From the NCBI RefSeq assembly GCF_004745635.1, contig NZ_SRLB01000006.1:124001-188000 (forward strand): a stretch of DNA of 64,000 bases. The letters run 5' to 3'. Below, piece after piece: positions 34,778 through 42,666 of this stretch. Every line of letters begins with the position of its first letter. The first letter of the stretch is position 1. This DNA comes from Methylobacterium nonmethylotrophicum. GTDB lineage: Bacteria > Pseudomonadota > Alphaproteobacteria > Rhizobiales > Beijerinckiaceae. The translations under genes and the position numbers were made by a program. The notes beneath the pieces were generated by a model that made no database searches, was not told where the DNA came from, and saw only the letters and a program-made list of their open reading frames with translations.

Positions 34778-36503
34778 CGCCCTGGCGCCGGAGGACGGCG
34801 CGGCGCCCCTGCGCATCCTGCTCCTCGAGGACAGCGACCTCGACGCCGAGCTGCTCGCCGCCAGCCTTGAGGATGCGCGCGTGCCGTGCGCGATCGACCG
34901 GGTGATGACCCGCGACGGCTTCGCGGCCGAGACCGCTCGCGGCTGTCACGACATCATCCTGGCCGATTACGTCCTGCCCGCCTTCGACGGGATGAGCGCG
35001 CTCGCCGCCGCCCGCCGCAACTGCCCGAACGTGCCGTTCGTGTTCGTCTCCGGCACCCTCGGGGAGGACGTGGCGGTGGAGGCGCTCAAGCACGGCGCCA
35101 CCGACTACGTGACGAAGCAGCGGCTCGACCGGCTGCCGCGGGTCGTCCTGCGCGCGCTCGCCGAGGCCCGCGCCCACGTGCTCGCCCGCAACGCCGAGCA
35201 GGCCCTGCGCGACGTCAACGAATCCCTGGAGCGGCGCGTCGCCGAGCGGACGCGGGAGCTCGCCGAGGCGAACGCGGCGCTGCAGCACCAGATCGCCGAG
35301 CGCGAGCGGGTCGAGGGGGCGTTGCGCCAGGCCCAGCGTCTCGAGGCGGTGGGCCAGCTCACCAGCGGCGTCGCCCACGACTTCAACAACCTCCTGACGG
35401 TGATTGCCGGCAACATCGAGTTCCTGGAGCGCGCCGTCCCGGACGAGCGCTCGAAGCGCCGCCTCGACATGATGCGGGGCGCCGCCGAGCGCGGGGCGCG
35501 GCTGACCGCCCAGCTCCTCGCCTTCTCGCGCCGCCAGAAGCTCGAGCCGAAGCCGGTGCAGCTCAACCGCACCGTCGCGTCGATGCGCGACCTCCTGCAG
35601 AGCTCGATGGGCGGCTCGATCCGCATCGAGATGACGCTGCAGCCCGACCTCTGGCCGGCTCTCGTCGACGCGACCCAGATCGAGCTCATCATCCTCAATC
35701 TCGCGATCAACGCCCGCGACGCGATGGCGGTCGGCGGCTGCCTGACGATCGAGACCGCGAATGTCTCGCTCGCCGCCGAGCCGACCCGGCCCGAGCAGCC
35801 CCTGCCGGGCGACTACGCCATGGTGGCGGTGAGCGACACCGGCACCGGCATCCCGCCCGAGGTGCTCGCCCGGGTGTTCGAGCCGTTCTTCACCACCAAG
35901 GAGGTCGGCAAGGGCTCCGGCCTCGGCCTCGCCCAGGTCTACGGCTTCGCCAAGCAGTCGGGCGGCGGCGTGCGCATCGATACCGAGGTCGGCGAGGGCA
36001 CCTCGGTGCGGGTCTACCTGCCGCGGGTGACGGCCGATGCCGTGCCGGAGACGCGCCCGGCCGAGATCGACTGCGCCCTGCGCCGGGGGCCCGGCGACCG
36101 CCGGGTGGTGCTCGTCGTCGACGACGACGGCGACGTCCGCGACATCACCACGACGCGCCTGCGCGAGGCCGGCTACGCGATCCGCGAGGCGGGCTCGGGG
36201 CTGGCGGCGATCCAGTCCCTCGAGGTCGACCCCTGCATCGACCTCGCGGTGCTCGACTTCGCCATGCCGGGCATGAACGGCGTCGAGGTCGCCGGGGCGA
36301 TCCGGAGCCGCTGGCCGCAGATCCGCATCCTGTTCGTCACCGGCTACGCCGACCACACCGCGCTCGACAAGGTCGACGGCGGCACCGAGGACCGGGTGGT
36401 GCAGAAGCCGTTCCGCGGCGACGACCTCGAGCGCAAGGTCGCGGCGCTCCTCGAGGCCCGGCCGCCGCTGAAGCTCGTGGCCGGCGGAGCGGGGCGGCTT
36501 TAG
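34770..36503 (+). CDS. Hybrid sensor kinase: receiver - HisKA - HATPase - receiver
   Basis: 577 aa from GTG 34770, which overlaps the preceding response-regulator stop by 8 nt. N-terminal receiver: LLLEDSDLDAELL, D66 in ILADYVLPAFDG, K116 in YVTKQRL. A coiled coil (about 140-190) leads to HisKA with H203 in GVAHDFNNLLTVIAGN; HATPase: NLAINARDAM, DTGTGIPPEVLARVFEPFFTTK, GSGLGLAQVYGF. C-terminal receiver: VVDDDGDVRDI and LDFAMPGMNG. It has no membrane segment. The N-terminal receiver probably takes phosphate or signal from the phytochrome branch, so this is a three-component red-light relay. Confidence 0.92.
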   Translation: MTDALAPEDGAAPLRILLLEDSDLDAELLAASLEDARVPCAIDRVMTRDGFAAETARGCHDIILADYVLPAFDGMSALAAARRNCPNVPFVFVSGTLGEDVAVEALKHGATDYVTKQRLDRLPRVVLRALAEARAHVLARNAEQALRDVNESLERRVAERTRELAEANAALQHQIAERERVEGALRQAQRLEAVGQLTSGVAHDFNNLLTVIAGNIEFLERAVPDERSKRRLDMMRGAAERGARLTAQLLAFSRRQKLEPKPVQLNRTVASMRDLLQSSMGGSIRIEMTLQPDLWPALVDATQIELIILNLAINARDAMAVGGCLTIETANVSLAAEPTRPEQPLPGDYAMVAVSDTGTGIPPEVLARVFEPFFTTKEVGKGSGLGLAQVYGFAKQSGGGVRIDTEVGEGTSVRVYLPRVTADAVPETRPAEIDCALRRGPGDRRVVLVVDDDGDVRDITTTRLREAGYAIREAGSGLAAIQSLEVDPCIDLAVLDFAMPGMNGVEVAGAIRSRWPQIRILFVTGYADHTALDKVDGGTEDRVVQKPFRGDDLERKVAALLEARPPLKLVAGGAGRL

Positions 36504-37049
36504 CCGGGGTAGCGGGGCCCGCCGCTGTCCAGGGGATGTCGTCGCAGGCCGACCGCGGCGCGCCTTCACGTCGTCCCGGGGCTCGCCGAAGGCGGGAACC
36601 CGGGATTCGTCGCAGCTGACGCAGAAGAACGAGGGATGGGCGTTCCGCTTCGTCTTGCTTCATCGGCGATGATGGTTCCCGGGCTCCGCTGCGCGGCGCC
36701 GGGACGACGGTGGCGGTGTCGTCGTTGCGTCGAGACGATGGCCCGAGGAACGCGCCACCGCGTCAAGCCGCACCGCAGACGCCCCCGATCCGACGTGCTA
36801 CGGTCCGTATCGATAAGGACCGACTCGCACGCCCGGCCGGTTCATCGGAGGACAACCCCGCATGGCAGGAGCCCCGTCGCTCCCGTTCCGCACGGACCGT
36901 CCGGCCGCCCCGGCCGCGGATCCCGTGCCGAGCGACGGCCATGAGCCCTCCGTGATCACGAGAGACCGCGCGCCCGGATCGCGGGCCGTCCCGGGTCCCT
37001 CCGGCGCGTCGGCCATCCCCACGCTCCAGCATCGCATTGCGAGGTTCCC
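36504..37049. other. 546-bp intergenic region with a REP pair and a weak small open frame
   Basis: Contains two facing REP-like palindromes (separate entry) and, nearer the next gene, GGTCC-N10-GGACC at 36809-36828. Apart from a low-confidence 63-codon frame at 36862 no gene is seen. Confidence 0.45.
36569..36709. repeat. Pair of inverted REP-like palindromes (REPIN-like)
   Basis: Copy one (36569-36607, plus) reads CGTCGTCCCGGGGCTC then GGAACCCGGGATTC; copy two (36671-36709) is the same unit in inverted orientation: on the minus strand CGTCGTCCCGGCGCCG then GGAGCCCGGGAACC. The two copies face each other across 63 bp. Further copies lie at 41456 and at 55824-55963. Shared pattern: GTCrTCCCGG, a GCGCAGCGG middle, and a CCCGGGAt end. 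Confidence 0.7.
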
Positions 37050-37053
37050 ATGA
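36862..37053 (+). CDS. Possible small protein, 63 aa, low confidence
   Basis: ATG at 36862 has GGAGG 10 nt upstream, and the frame ends overlapping the next gene's ATG by 4 nt (ATGA). The product (MAGAPSLPFRTDRPAAPAAD... and ends LQHRIARFP) is Pro/Ala/Arg-rich with no recognisable domain. The overlap and ribosome site argue for translation, perhaps as a leader coupled to the hydroxylase gene; the composition argues for chance. Confidence 0.25.
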   Translation: MAGAPSLPFRTDRPAAPAADPVPSDGHEPSVITRDRAPGSRAVPGPSGASAIPTLQHRIARFP

Positions 37054-39365
37054 CAGTGACCAAGTTCGGCCTCGGCCAGCCGCTGCGCCGGGTCGAGGAT
37101 CGTCGCCTGATCACCGGCGAGGGCCATTACGGCGACGACCATGCCCCCGAGGGCTGCCTGCACGCCGCTTTGCTGCGCAGCCCGCACGCCCACGCCAAGT
37201 TCACCGTCACCGACCTCGAAGCCGCCCGGGCGATGCCCGGCGTGCACCTGGTGCTGACCGCCGAGGACGTGGCCGGCCTCGGCGACATCAAGTGCCAGGC
37301 GCCGCTGCCGAACAGCGACGGCAGCCAGAACCACGTCGCCAACATCCCGCTGCTGGCCAAGGGCGTCGCCAAGCATATCGGCGACGCCGTCGCCTTCGTG
37401 GTCGCCGACACCCTCGCCCAGGCCCGCGACGCCGTCGAGGCGATCGGCATCGACTACGAGGTGCTGCCGGCGGTGGTCGGCATCCGCGGCGCGATCTCGG
37501 GCGGCGGCACCGCCGTGTGGGACCAGCAGCCCGACAACGTCTCGTTCGACGCGACGATGGGCGACAGGGCGCCCGTCGACGCCGCCTTCGCCAAGGCTGC
37601 CAAGGTGGTGCGGGTCGAGGTCGAGAACCAGCGCCTCGTCACCAACTACATGGAGACCCGCAGCGTCGTCGCCGAGTACGATGCGGGCACGAAGCGCTTC
37701 ACCCTCACCATCCCGAGCCAGGGCGTGCACGGCCTGCGCAAGACCCTGACGGGCGTGCTCGGGGTCGGGAAGGACCAGATCCGCGTCGTCACCGGCGATG
37801 TCGGCGGCGGCTTCGGCACCAAGACCTTCACCTACCGCGAATATCCCCTCGCGGCCGAGGCCGCGCGCCGGCTGGGCAAGCCGGTCAAGTGGGTCTCCGA
37901 GCGGGCCGAGCACTTCGTCGCCTGCACGCAGGGCCGCGACAACCTCTCGGTCGGCGAGGTCGCGCTCGACCAGGACGGCACCTTCCTCGCCATGCGCTTC
38001 GACGTGATCGGCGATCTCGGCGCCTACCTGTCGCAATACGGGCCCTACATCCCGTATCTCGGCGCCACCATGCTGACCGGCGTGTACAAGACGCCGGCGG
38101 TGTTCGTCCGGGTGCGTGGCGTCTACACCAACACCGTCCCGGTCGACGCCTATCGCGGCGCCGGCCGGCCGGAGGCCGCCTACCTGATCGAGCGCCTGGT
38201 CGACCGGGCGGCGCGCGAGACCGGGATGTCGCCGGCCGAGATCCGCCGGCGCAACTTCATCCCGCCGAGCGCGATGCCCTACACCACCCCGATCGGCGAC
38301 CGCACCTACGACACCGGCGACTTCGCCGGCCATATGGGCCGGGCCATCGAGGCGGCGGACTGGGACGGCTTCGCGGCCCGCGTCGAGGAATCCCGCCGCA
38401 ACGGCCTGGTGCGCGGCATCGGGCTCGCCACCTACATCGAGTGCACCGCCTGGGGCGAGGGCGAGGACGTCAAGGTCACCCTCGACAAGGACGGCGGCGC
38501 GACGGTCTATGTCGGCACCCAGTCGAACGGGCAGGGCCACGCCACGGCCTATGCCCAGTTCGCCGCCGAGCATCTCGACCTGCCGCTGGAGCGCATCCGG
38601 ATGGTCCAGGGCGACACCGACAAGGTGGCGACGGGGGCCGGCACCGGCGGCTCGCGCTCGATCCCGGTCGGCGGCATCTCCGTGGGCGCAGCGTCGAAGA
38701 ACCTCGCCGGCAAGCTCAAGGAGCTCGCCTCCGAGGAGCTGGAAGCGGGCATCGGTGACCTCGAGATCGCCGAGGGCGCGGTGAGGGTGGCCGGCACCGA
38801 CCGGTCGATCGACTTCGCGGCGCTGGCGAGCCTGCCGAAGGCCACCGAGGCGATGCTGACCGGCCAGGGCGACTTCGTGCCGCCGAGCGCCACCTACCCG
38901 AACGGCACCCACGTGGCCGAGGTCGAGATCGACCCGGAGACCGGCATCACCGAGATCGTGCGCTACACGGTCTGCGACGATTTCGGCATCGTGGTGAACC
39001 CGCTGCTCCTCGCCGGCCAGGTCCATGGCGGGGTGGTGCAGGGCATCGGCCAGGCGCTGCACGAGCGCACGGTCTACGACGCGGACGGCCAGCTCCTGAC
39101 CGCGAGCTTCATGGACTACGCCATGCCGCGGGCCGGCGACGTGCCGTTCTTCCACTTCGAGACCCGCAACGTGCCCTCGACCACCAACCCGATGGGCATC
39201 AAGGGCGCCGGCGAGGCCGGCAGCATCGGCTCCTGCCCGGCGGTGATGAACGCCGTCGTCGATGCCCTCGACCGCAGCGTGGGCCTGCGCGACATCGACA
39301 TGCCGGCGACCCCGGCCCGGATGTTCGCGGCCCTCGCGCCCCTGCGCAAGGCCGCGGCGGCCTGA
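37050..39365 (+). CDS. Xanthine dehydrogenase/CoxL-family molybdopterin-binding large subunit
   Basis: 771 aa. Molybdenum hydroxylase large subunit with the small a/b hammerhead (GEGHYGDDHAPEGCLHAALLRS) and the molybdopterin domain: VTGDVGGGFGTK, VDAYRGAGRPEAAYLIER, TQSNGQGHATAYAQ, and KGAGEAGSIG with the catalytic Glu. The active loop is AYRGAGR, not the AYxCSFR of true CO dehydrogenases, so it is a form II or other aldehyde/heterocycle hydroxylase. No FAD-binding (CoxM) or [2Fe-2S] (CoxS) subunit gene adjoins it, so partners must be encoded elsewhere. Substrate unknown. Start ATG 37050; GAGG lies 9 nt upstream. Confidence 0.9.
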   Translation: MTVTKFGLGQPLRRVEDRRLITGEGHYGDDHAPEGCLHAALLRSPHAHAKFTVTDLEAARAMPGVHLVLTAEDVAGLGDIKCQAPLPNSDGSQNHVANIPLLAKGVAKHIGDAVAFVVADTLAQARDAVEAIGIDYEVLPAVVGIRGAISGGGTAVWDQQPDNVSFDATMGDRAPVDAAFAKAAKVVRVEVENQRLVTNYMETRSVVAEYDAGTKRFTLTIPSQGVHGLRKTLTGVLGVGKDQIRVVTGDVGGGFGTKTFTYREYPLAAEAARRLGKPVKWVSERAEHFVACTQGRDNLSVGEVALDQDGTFLAMRFDVIGDLGAYLSQYGPYIPYLGATMLTGVYKTPAVFVRVRGVYTNTVPVDAYRGAGRPEAAYLIERLVDRAARETGMSPAEIRRRNFIPPSAMPYTTPIGDRTYDTGDFAGHMGRAIEAADWDGFAARVEESRRNGLVRGIGLATYIECTAWGEGEDVKVTLDKDGGATVYVGTQSNGQGHATAYAQFAAEHLDLPLERIRMVQGDTDKVATGAGTGGSRSIPVGGISVGAASKNLAGKLKELASEELEAGIGDLEIAEGAVRVAGTDRSIDFAALASLPKATEAMLTGQGDFVPPSATYPNGTHVAEVEIDPETGITEIVRYTVCDDFGIVVNPLLLAGQVHGGVVQGIGQALHERTVYDADGQLLTASFMDYAMPRAGDVPFFHFETRNVPSTTNPMGIKGAGEAGSIGSCPAVMNAVVDALDRSVGLRDIDMPATPARMFAALAPLRKAAAA

Positions 39366-39462
39366 CGTCACGCAGGAAGCCCCGGCACCATGACGCGGCG
39401 CCCGGCCACCCGGCCGGGCGCCGCTTCCATTTCTGCCGGTCGGCCGCCGGTGAGCGGCGCCC

Positions 39463-39936
39463 CTACGGCACCGTCGCGGCTCCGACCCGCTCGCCCGCCG
39501 GCTCCGGCAGGCCGAGGAGGCGGGCGAGGTCCGGCGCGGCGCCGCCCGCCAGCAGGTCGGCGAGCGTGATGCGGTCGAGCACCGCCAGGAAGGCCGCGAG
39601 CGCCTCGCCGAGGGCATGGCGCAGGCGGCAGGCCGGGGTGATGGCGCAGGCCCCGCTGCCGAAGCACTCGACCAGCGCCAGGTCCTCCTCGGTCTGCCGC
39701 ACCACCGCGCCGATCACGATCTCGGACGGGGGGAGGGCGAGGCGCAGTCCGCCGCCGCGGCCCCGGATCGTGCGCACGAGGCCGAGCCGCCCGAGCTGGT
39801 GCACCACCTTGGTCAGGTGGTTCTCCGAGATGCCGTAGGCCCGGGCGACCTCGGCGATCGAGCTCTGTCGCGGCTCGTTCGCCCCGAGATACAGCAGGGT
39901 GCGCAGGGCATAGTCGGTGTAGCGCGTCAGGCGCAT
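39463..39936 (-). CDS. nsrR: Rrf2-family NO-sensing repressor NsrR
   Basis: 157 aa from ATG 39936. Winged helix: MRLTRYTDYALRTLLYLG, SIAEVARAYGISENHLTKVV, LGRLGLVRTIRGRGGGLRLA. The [2Fe-2S]/[4Fe-4S] cysteines are CFGSGACAITPAC at about 93-105, matching NsrR rather than IscR. It is divergent from hmp with 93 bp between starts, the textbook arrangement; NO damage to the cluster derepresses hmp. The longer open frame on this strand is antisense to hmp and not real. Confidence 0.92.
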   Translation of the reverse strand: MRLTRYTDYALRTLLYLGANEPRQSSIAEVARAYGISENHLTKVVHQLGRLGLVRTIRGRGGGLRLALPPSEIVIGAVVRQTEEDLALVECFGSGACAITPACRLRHALGEALAAFLAVLDRITLADLLAGGAAPDLARLLGLPEPAGERVGAATVP

Positions 39937-39956
39937 GAGTGCCGTCTCCGCCTCAT

Positions 39957-39979
39957 AACATGTAATTTCTATACACCTT
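39957..39979. promoter_or_regulatory. Probable NsrR operator
   Basis: A 23-bp imperfect inverted repeat: left arm AACATGTAATT, centre T, right arm CTATACACCTT. The conserved outer part is AAnnTGTA facing TACAnnTT, resembling the spacing of known NsrR sites. It lies in an AT-rich island 20 bp upstream of the nsrR start and 50 bp upstream of hmp, so it can control both. Confidence 0.6.
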
Positions 39980-40029
39980 CTGGGCTCCGGATTAGAAGGT
40001 TCGGAGCAAATATACCTTTGAGCGCCGCC

Positions 40030-41271
40030 ATGCCGTTCCCTCTGAGCCCCGCCACCATCGCCCTCGTCAAGGCCACCGTGCCGGCTCTGGAGGCCCAGGG
40101 CCTCGCCATTACCCGCCGAATGTACGAGCGCCTGTTCCAGGACCCGGCGATCCGCGACCTGTTCAACCAGTCGCATCAGGGCGAGACCGGGTCCCAGCCG
40201 AAGGCCCTGGCCGCCGCGGTGCTCGCCTATGCCCGCAGCATCGACGATCCGGGCGTGCTCGCCGGCGCCGTCGAGCGCATCGCCCAGAAGCACGTTGCCC
40301 TGACGATCCAGCCCGCGCATTACCATTCCGTCGCCGAGGCGCTGCTCGGGGCGATCCGGGACGTGCTCGGGGCGGCCGCCACCCCGGAGATCTGTGCCGC
40401 CTGGGGCGAGGCCTACTGGGTCCTGGCCGAGATCCTGATCGGCCGCGAGGCCGCGCTCTACCGCGATCACGCTTCCCGTCCGGGCGGCTGGACCGGCTGG
40501 CGCGACTTCCGGATCGAGAGCGTGATGCGGGAGAGCGAGACGATCCGCTCCTTCGTGCTGGTGCCGGCGGATGGCGGGCCCGTCCTGCGCCACCAGCCCG
40601 GCCAGTATCTGGGCATCCGGTTCGACCTGCCGGGCCGGGGCGTGCTGACGCGCACCTACTCGGTGTCCTGCGCGCCGAACGACCGCGCCTACCGCATCAC
40701 CGTGAAGCGCGAGGGCGAGCCGGGCCGGCCCGCCGGCGCGGTCTCGTCCTGGCTGCACGACGCGGCCGGTCCCGGCACGGTGCTGCCGGTGGCCGCCCCG
40801 GCCGGCGACTTCGTCCTCGACCGCGACTCGGGCGCGCCGGTGGTCCTGGTGAGCGGCGGCGTCGGCCTCACGCCGATGATGAGCATGCTCGAGACGATCG
40901 GCGCCGAGACGCCGGAGCGGCCGACCTGGTACGTCCACGGCGCGCGGGACGGCCGCGTCCACGCGATGGCCGAGCGGGCCCGGGCGCTGGCCGCCGGCCA
41001 CCCGGCGATCCGCCTCCACACGGTCTACGAGGCGCCGCAAGGGTCGGACCGGCTCGGTACCGACTACGACGCGGCCGGCCGCATCACTCCCGACTGGCTC
41101 GTCGCCCACACCCCGGCGGCGGAGGCGACCTATTATCTCTGCGGCCCCAAGCCGTTCCTCGCGAGCCTCGTCCACGGCCTCGCGCGTCTCGGTGTGCCGG
41201 AGACGCGGATCCGCTACGAGTTCTTCGGGCCGGCGGACGAGCTGTCGGAGGCGGTGCGGGAGGCGGCGTGA
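40030..41271 (+). CDS. hmp: Flavohemoprotein (nitric oxide dioxygenase)
   Basis: 413 aa in the classical three domains: globin (1-140; proximal H88 in QKHVALTIQPAHYH, TyrB10 in ITRRMYERLF), FAD-binding (150-260; GQYLGIRFD, TRTYSVSCAPND), and NAD(P)-binding (265-413; VVLVSGGVGLTPMMSML, YYLCGPKPFL, YEFFGPADEL). Converts NO and O2 to nitrate using NAD(P)H. Divergent from nsrR. Length is normal. Confidence 0.95.
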   Translation: MPFPLSPATIALVKATVPALEAQGLAITRRMYERLFQDPAIRDLFNQSHQGETGSQPKALAAAVLAYARSIDDPGVLAGAVERIAQKHVALTIQPAHYHSVAEALLGAIRDVLGAAATPEICAAWGEAYWVLAEILIGREAALYRDHASRPGGWTGWRDFRIESVMRESETIRSFVLVPADGGPVLRHQPGQYLGIRFDLPGRGVLTRTYSVSCAPNDRAYRITVKREGEPGRPAGAVSSWLHDAAGPGTVLPVAAPAGDFVLDRDSGAPVVLVSGGVGLTPMMSMLETIGAETPERPTWYVHGARDGRVHAMAERARALAAGHPAIRLHTVYEAPQGSDRLGTDYDAAGRITPDWLVAHTPAAEATYYLCGPKPFLASLVHGLARLGVPETRIRYEFFGPADELSEAVREAA

Positions 41272-41535
41272 GACGCTTTCCGCTTGATCTATCCCGACCC
41301 GAACAAGGCGCGGGATCCCCTCATACACACGGGAGAGGGGAGACGTGCTTTCTCTCTATCTGAACGCATCTGTCGACAATCGTGTGGGATCGAGAGATGC
41401 AGTCGATGATCAGATCTGTGCTTGAATGTGATCGACGAGACTGACGATCTCCATCGTCATCCCGGGGCCGCGCAGCGGAACCCGGGACGACATCGAGGGC
41501 CGCAAGTCCGATGCGCGCGGCGAACCGCCTGCGGC
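41272..41535. other. Intergenic region with one REP-like palindrome
   Basis: Between the convergent hmp and enolase-family genes. Holds one REP-like copy at 41456-41492 and a locally AT-rich stretch at 41350-41440. No gene is seen. Confidence 0.45.
41456..41492. repeat. Single REP-like palindrome
   Basis: Reads CGTCATCCCGGGGCCGCGC then AGCGGAACCCGGGACGAC; the two ends pair (GTCATCCCGG / CCCGGGACGAC with mismatches). Same unit as the copies at 36569-36709 and 55824-55963. Confidence 0.65.
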
Positions 41536-42666
41536 TCACGCCTCCGCCAGCACCCGCGCATTCCCCCGGATCGCCGCCTCGCTCACCGCGATCCCGAGGC
41601 CCGGTCCGCGCGGTACCACCACCGCGCCGGCCTCGACCGGCACGCGCTCCTCCAGCACGTCCTCGGTGAGCACGTGGTGGGGCATGTAGAACTCGCAGCC
41701 GAGCGAGATGCCGGGCGTCGCGGCGATGAGCTGGGTGCCGGCGGCGAGCGCGATGCCGCCCTCCCACAGGGTGCCGCCATAGCCCGGCAGCCCCGCCGTC
41801 TCGGCGATCGCCATCAGCCCTTGCGCCTTCAGCATCCCGCCGCACTTCATCAGCTTCACCGAGACCGCGTCGGCAGCCTGGCGGCGCACCACCTCGAGGG
41901 CGTCGGCGGCATCGAAGCAGCTCTCGTCGGCGAGGATCGGGGTGTCGAGGGCGGCGGTGAGCGCCGCCATGGCATCGAGGTGACGGCGGGCCACCGGCTG
42001 CTCGATGAAGGTCGGCCGGAACGCCTCGACGTCGCGCAAGATGCGCAGCGCCCCGAACGGCGGGAGCGCCTGGTTGTAGTCGACCCTGAGGTCGATCCGG
42101 TCGCCGAAGGCCGCCCGCATCGCCTCCAGATGGGCGAGGTCCTCGCCGTGGGGCTTCACCCCGGTCTTCACCTTGAACAGGCGGTGGCCCTGCGCCGTCA
42201 TGGCGTGCATGCGGGCGAGGTCGGCGGCGAAATCCGGATCGGCGATCGAGAACGAGAGCGGGATCGTGTCGCGCACCCGGCCGCCCAGCAACTCGGCCAC
42301 CGACAGCCCGGCGGCGTGGCCGAGGATGTCGAACAAAGCCATCTCGACCGCCGCCTTGGCGTCGGTGTGGCCGGTGAGCGCCCGGTCGAGGTCGCCGGCG
42401 AGCGCCCGCACGGCCCGCGCCGAGCGGCCGAGGACCAGCGGGCGGAGATAGGTGTCGAGGGCCGCGAAGGCGCCCTCGGCGGTGCCGGTGAAGACCTCCC
42501 AGGGTGCGGCCTCGCCCCAGCCGACCACGCCCTCGCGGGTGGTCAGGCGCAGCAGCACCCGCTTGACCGTGCCCTTGACGTCGCCGACGCCCTGGCGGCG
42601 GGCCATCTTGATCGGGCTCTCGATCAGGACGACGCGCAGGTGCTCGATGATCAGGTCGCGGCTCAC
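41536..42666 (-). CDS. Enolase-superfamily enzyme, MLE subgroup (cycloisomerase/racemase-like)
   Basis: 376 aa from a GTG at 42666 that overlaps the upstream SDR stop by 4 nt (GTGA). N-terminal capping domain to about 130, then the barrel with the full MLE catalytic set: KVK at 165-167, metal ligands D196 (RVDYNQ), E222 (FIEQPV), D247 (LADES), and K271 (VSVKLMKCGG). The capping loop contains IKMARRQGVGDVKGT. MLE-subgroup members include muconate cycloisomerase, o-succinylbenzoate synthase, dipeptide and hydroxyproline-betaine epimerases. The neighbours (polar amino-acid ABC transporter, FAD amine oxidase) favour an amino-acid-derived substrate. Exact reaction unknown. Confidence 0.83.
   Translation of the reverse strand: MSRDLIIEHLRVVLIESPIKMARRQGVGDVKGTVKRVLLRLTTREGVVGWGEAAPWEVFTGTAEGAFAALDTYLRPLVLGRSARAVRALAGDLDRALTGHTDAKAAVEMALFDILGHAAGLSVAELLGGRVRDTIPLSFSIADPDFAADLARMHAMTAQGHRLFKVKTGVKPHGEDLAHLEAMRAAFGDRIDLRVDYNQALPPFGALRILRDVEAFRPTFIEQPVARRHLDAMAALTAALDTPILADESCFDAADALEVVRRQAADAVSVKLMKCGGMLKAQGLMAIAETAGLPGYGGTLWEGGIALAAGTQLIAATPGISLGCEFYMPHHVLTEDVLEERVPVEAGAVVVPRGPGLGIAVSEAAIRGNARVLAEA

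Noticed and set aside
37050..39365. Carbon monoxide dehydrogenase large subunit
   Set aside because: The active-site loop is AYRGAGR, not the AYxCSFR of true CO dehydrogenases, and no coxMS genes are adjacent.
36798..39617. 939-codon minus-strand open frame opposite the molybdopterin hydroxylase
   Set aside because: Composition is the His/Gly/Arg/Val-rich pattern of antisense GC-rich DNA; the plus strand carries full family motifs.
39937..41328. Open extension of the nsrR frame across hmp
   Set aside because: Antisense to a clear flavohemoprotein; NsrR begins at 39936 with MRLTRYTDYALRTL.
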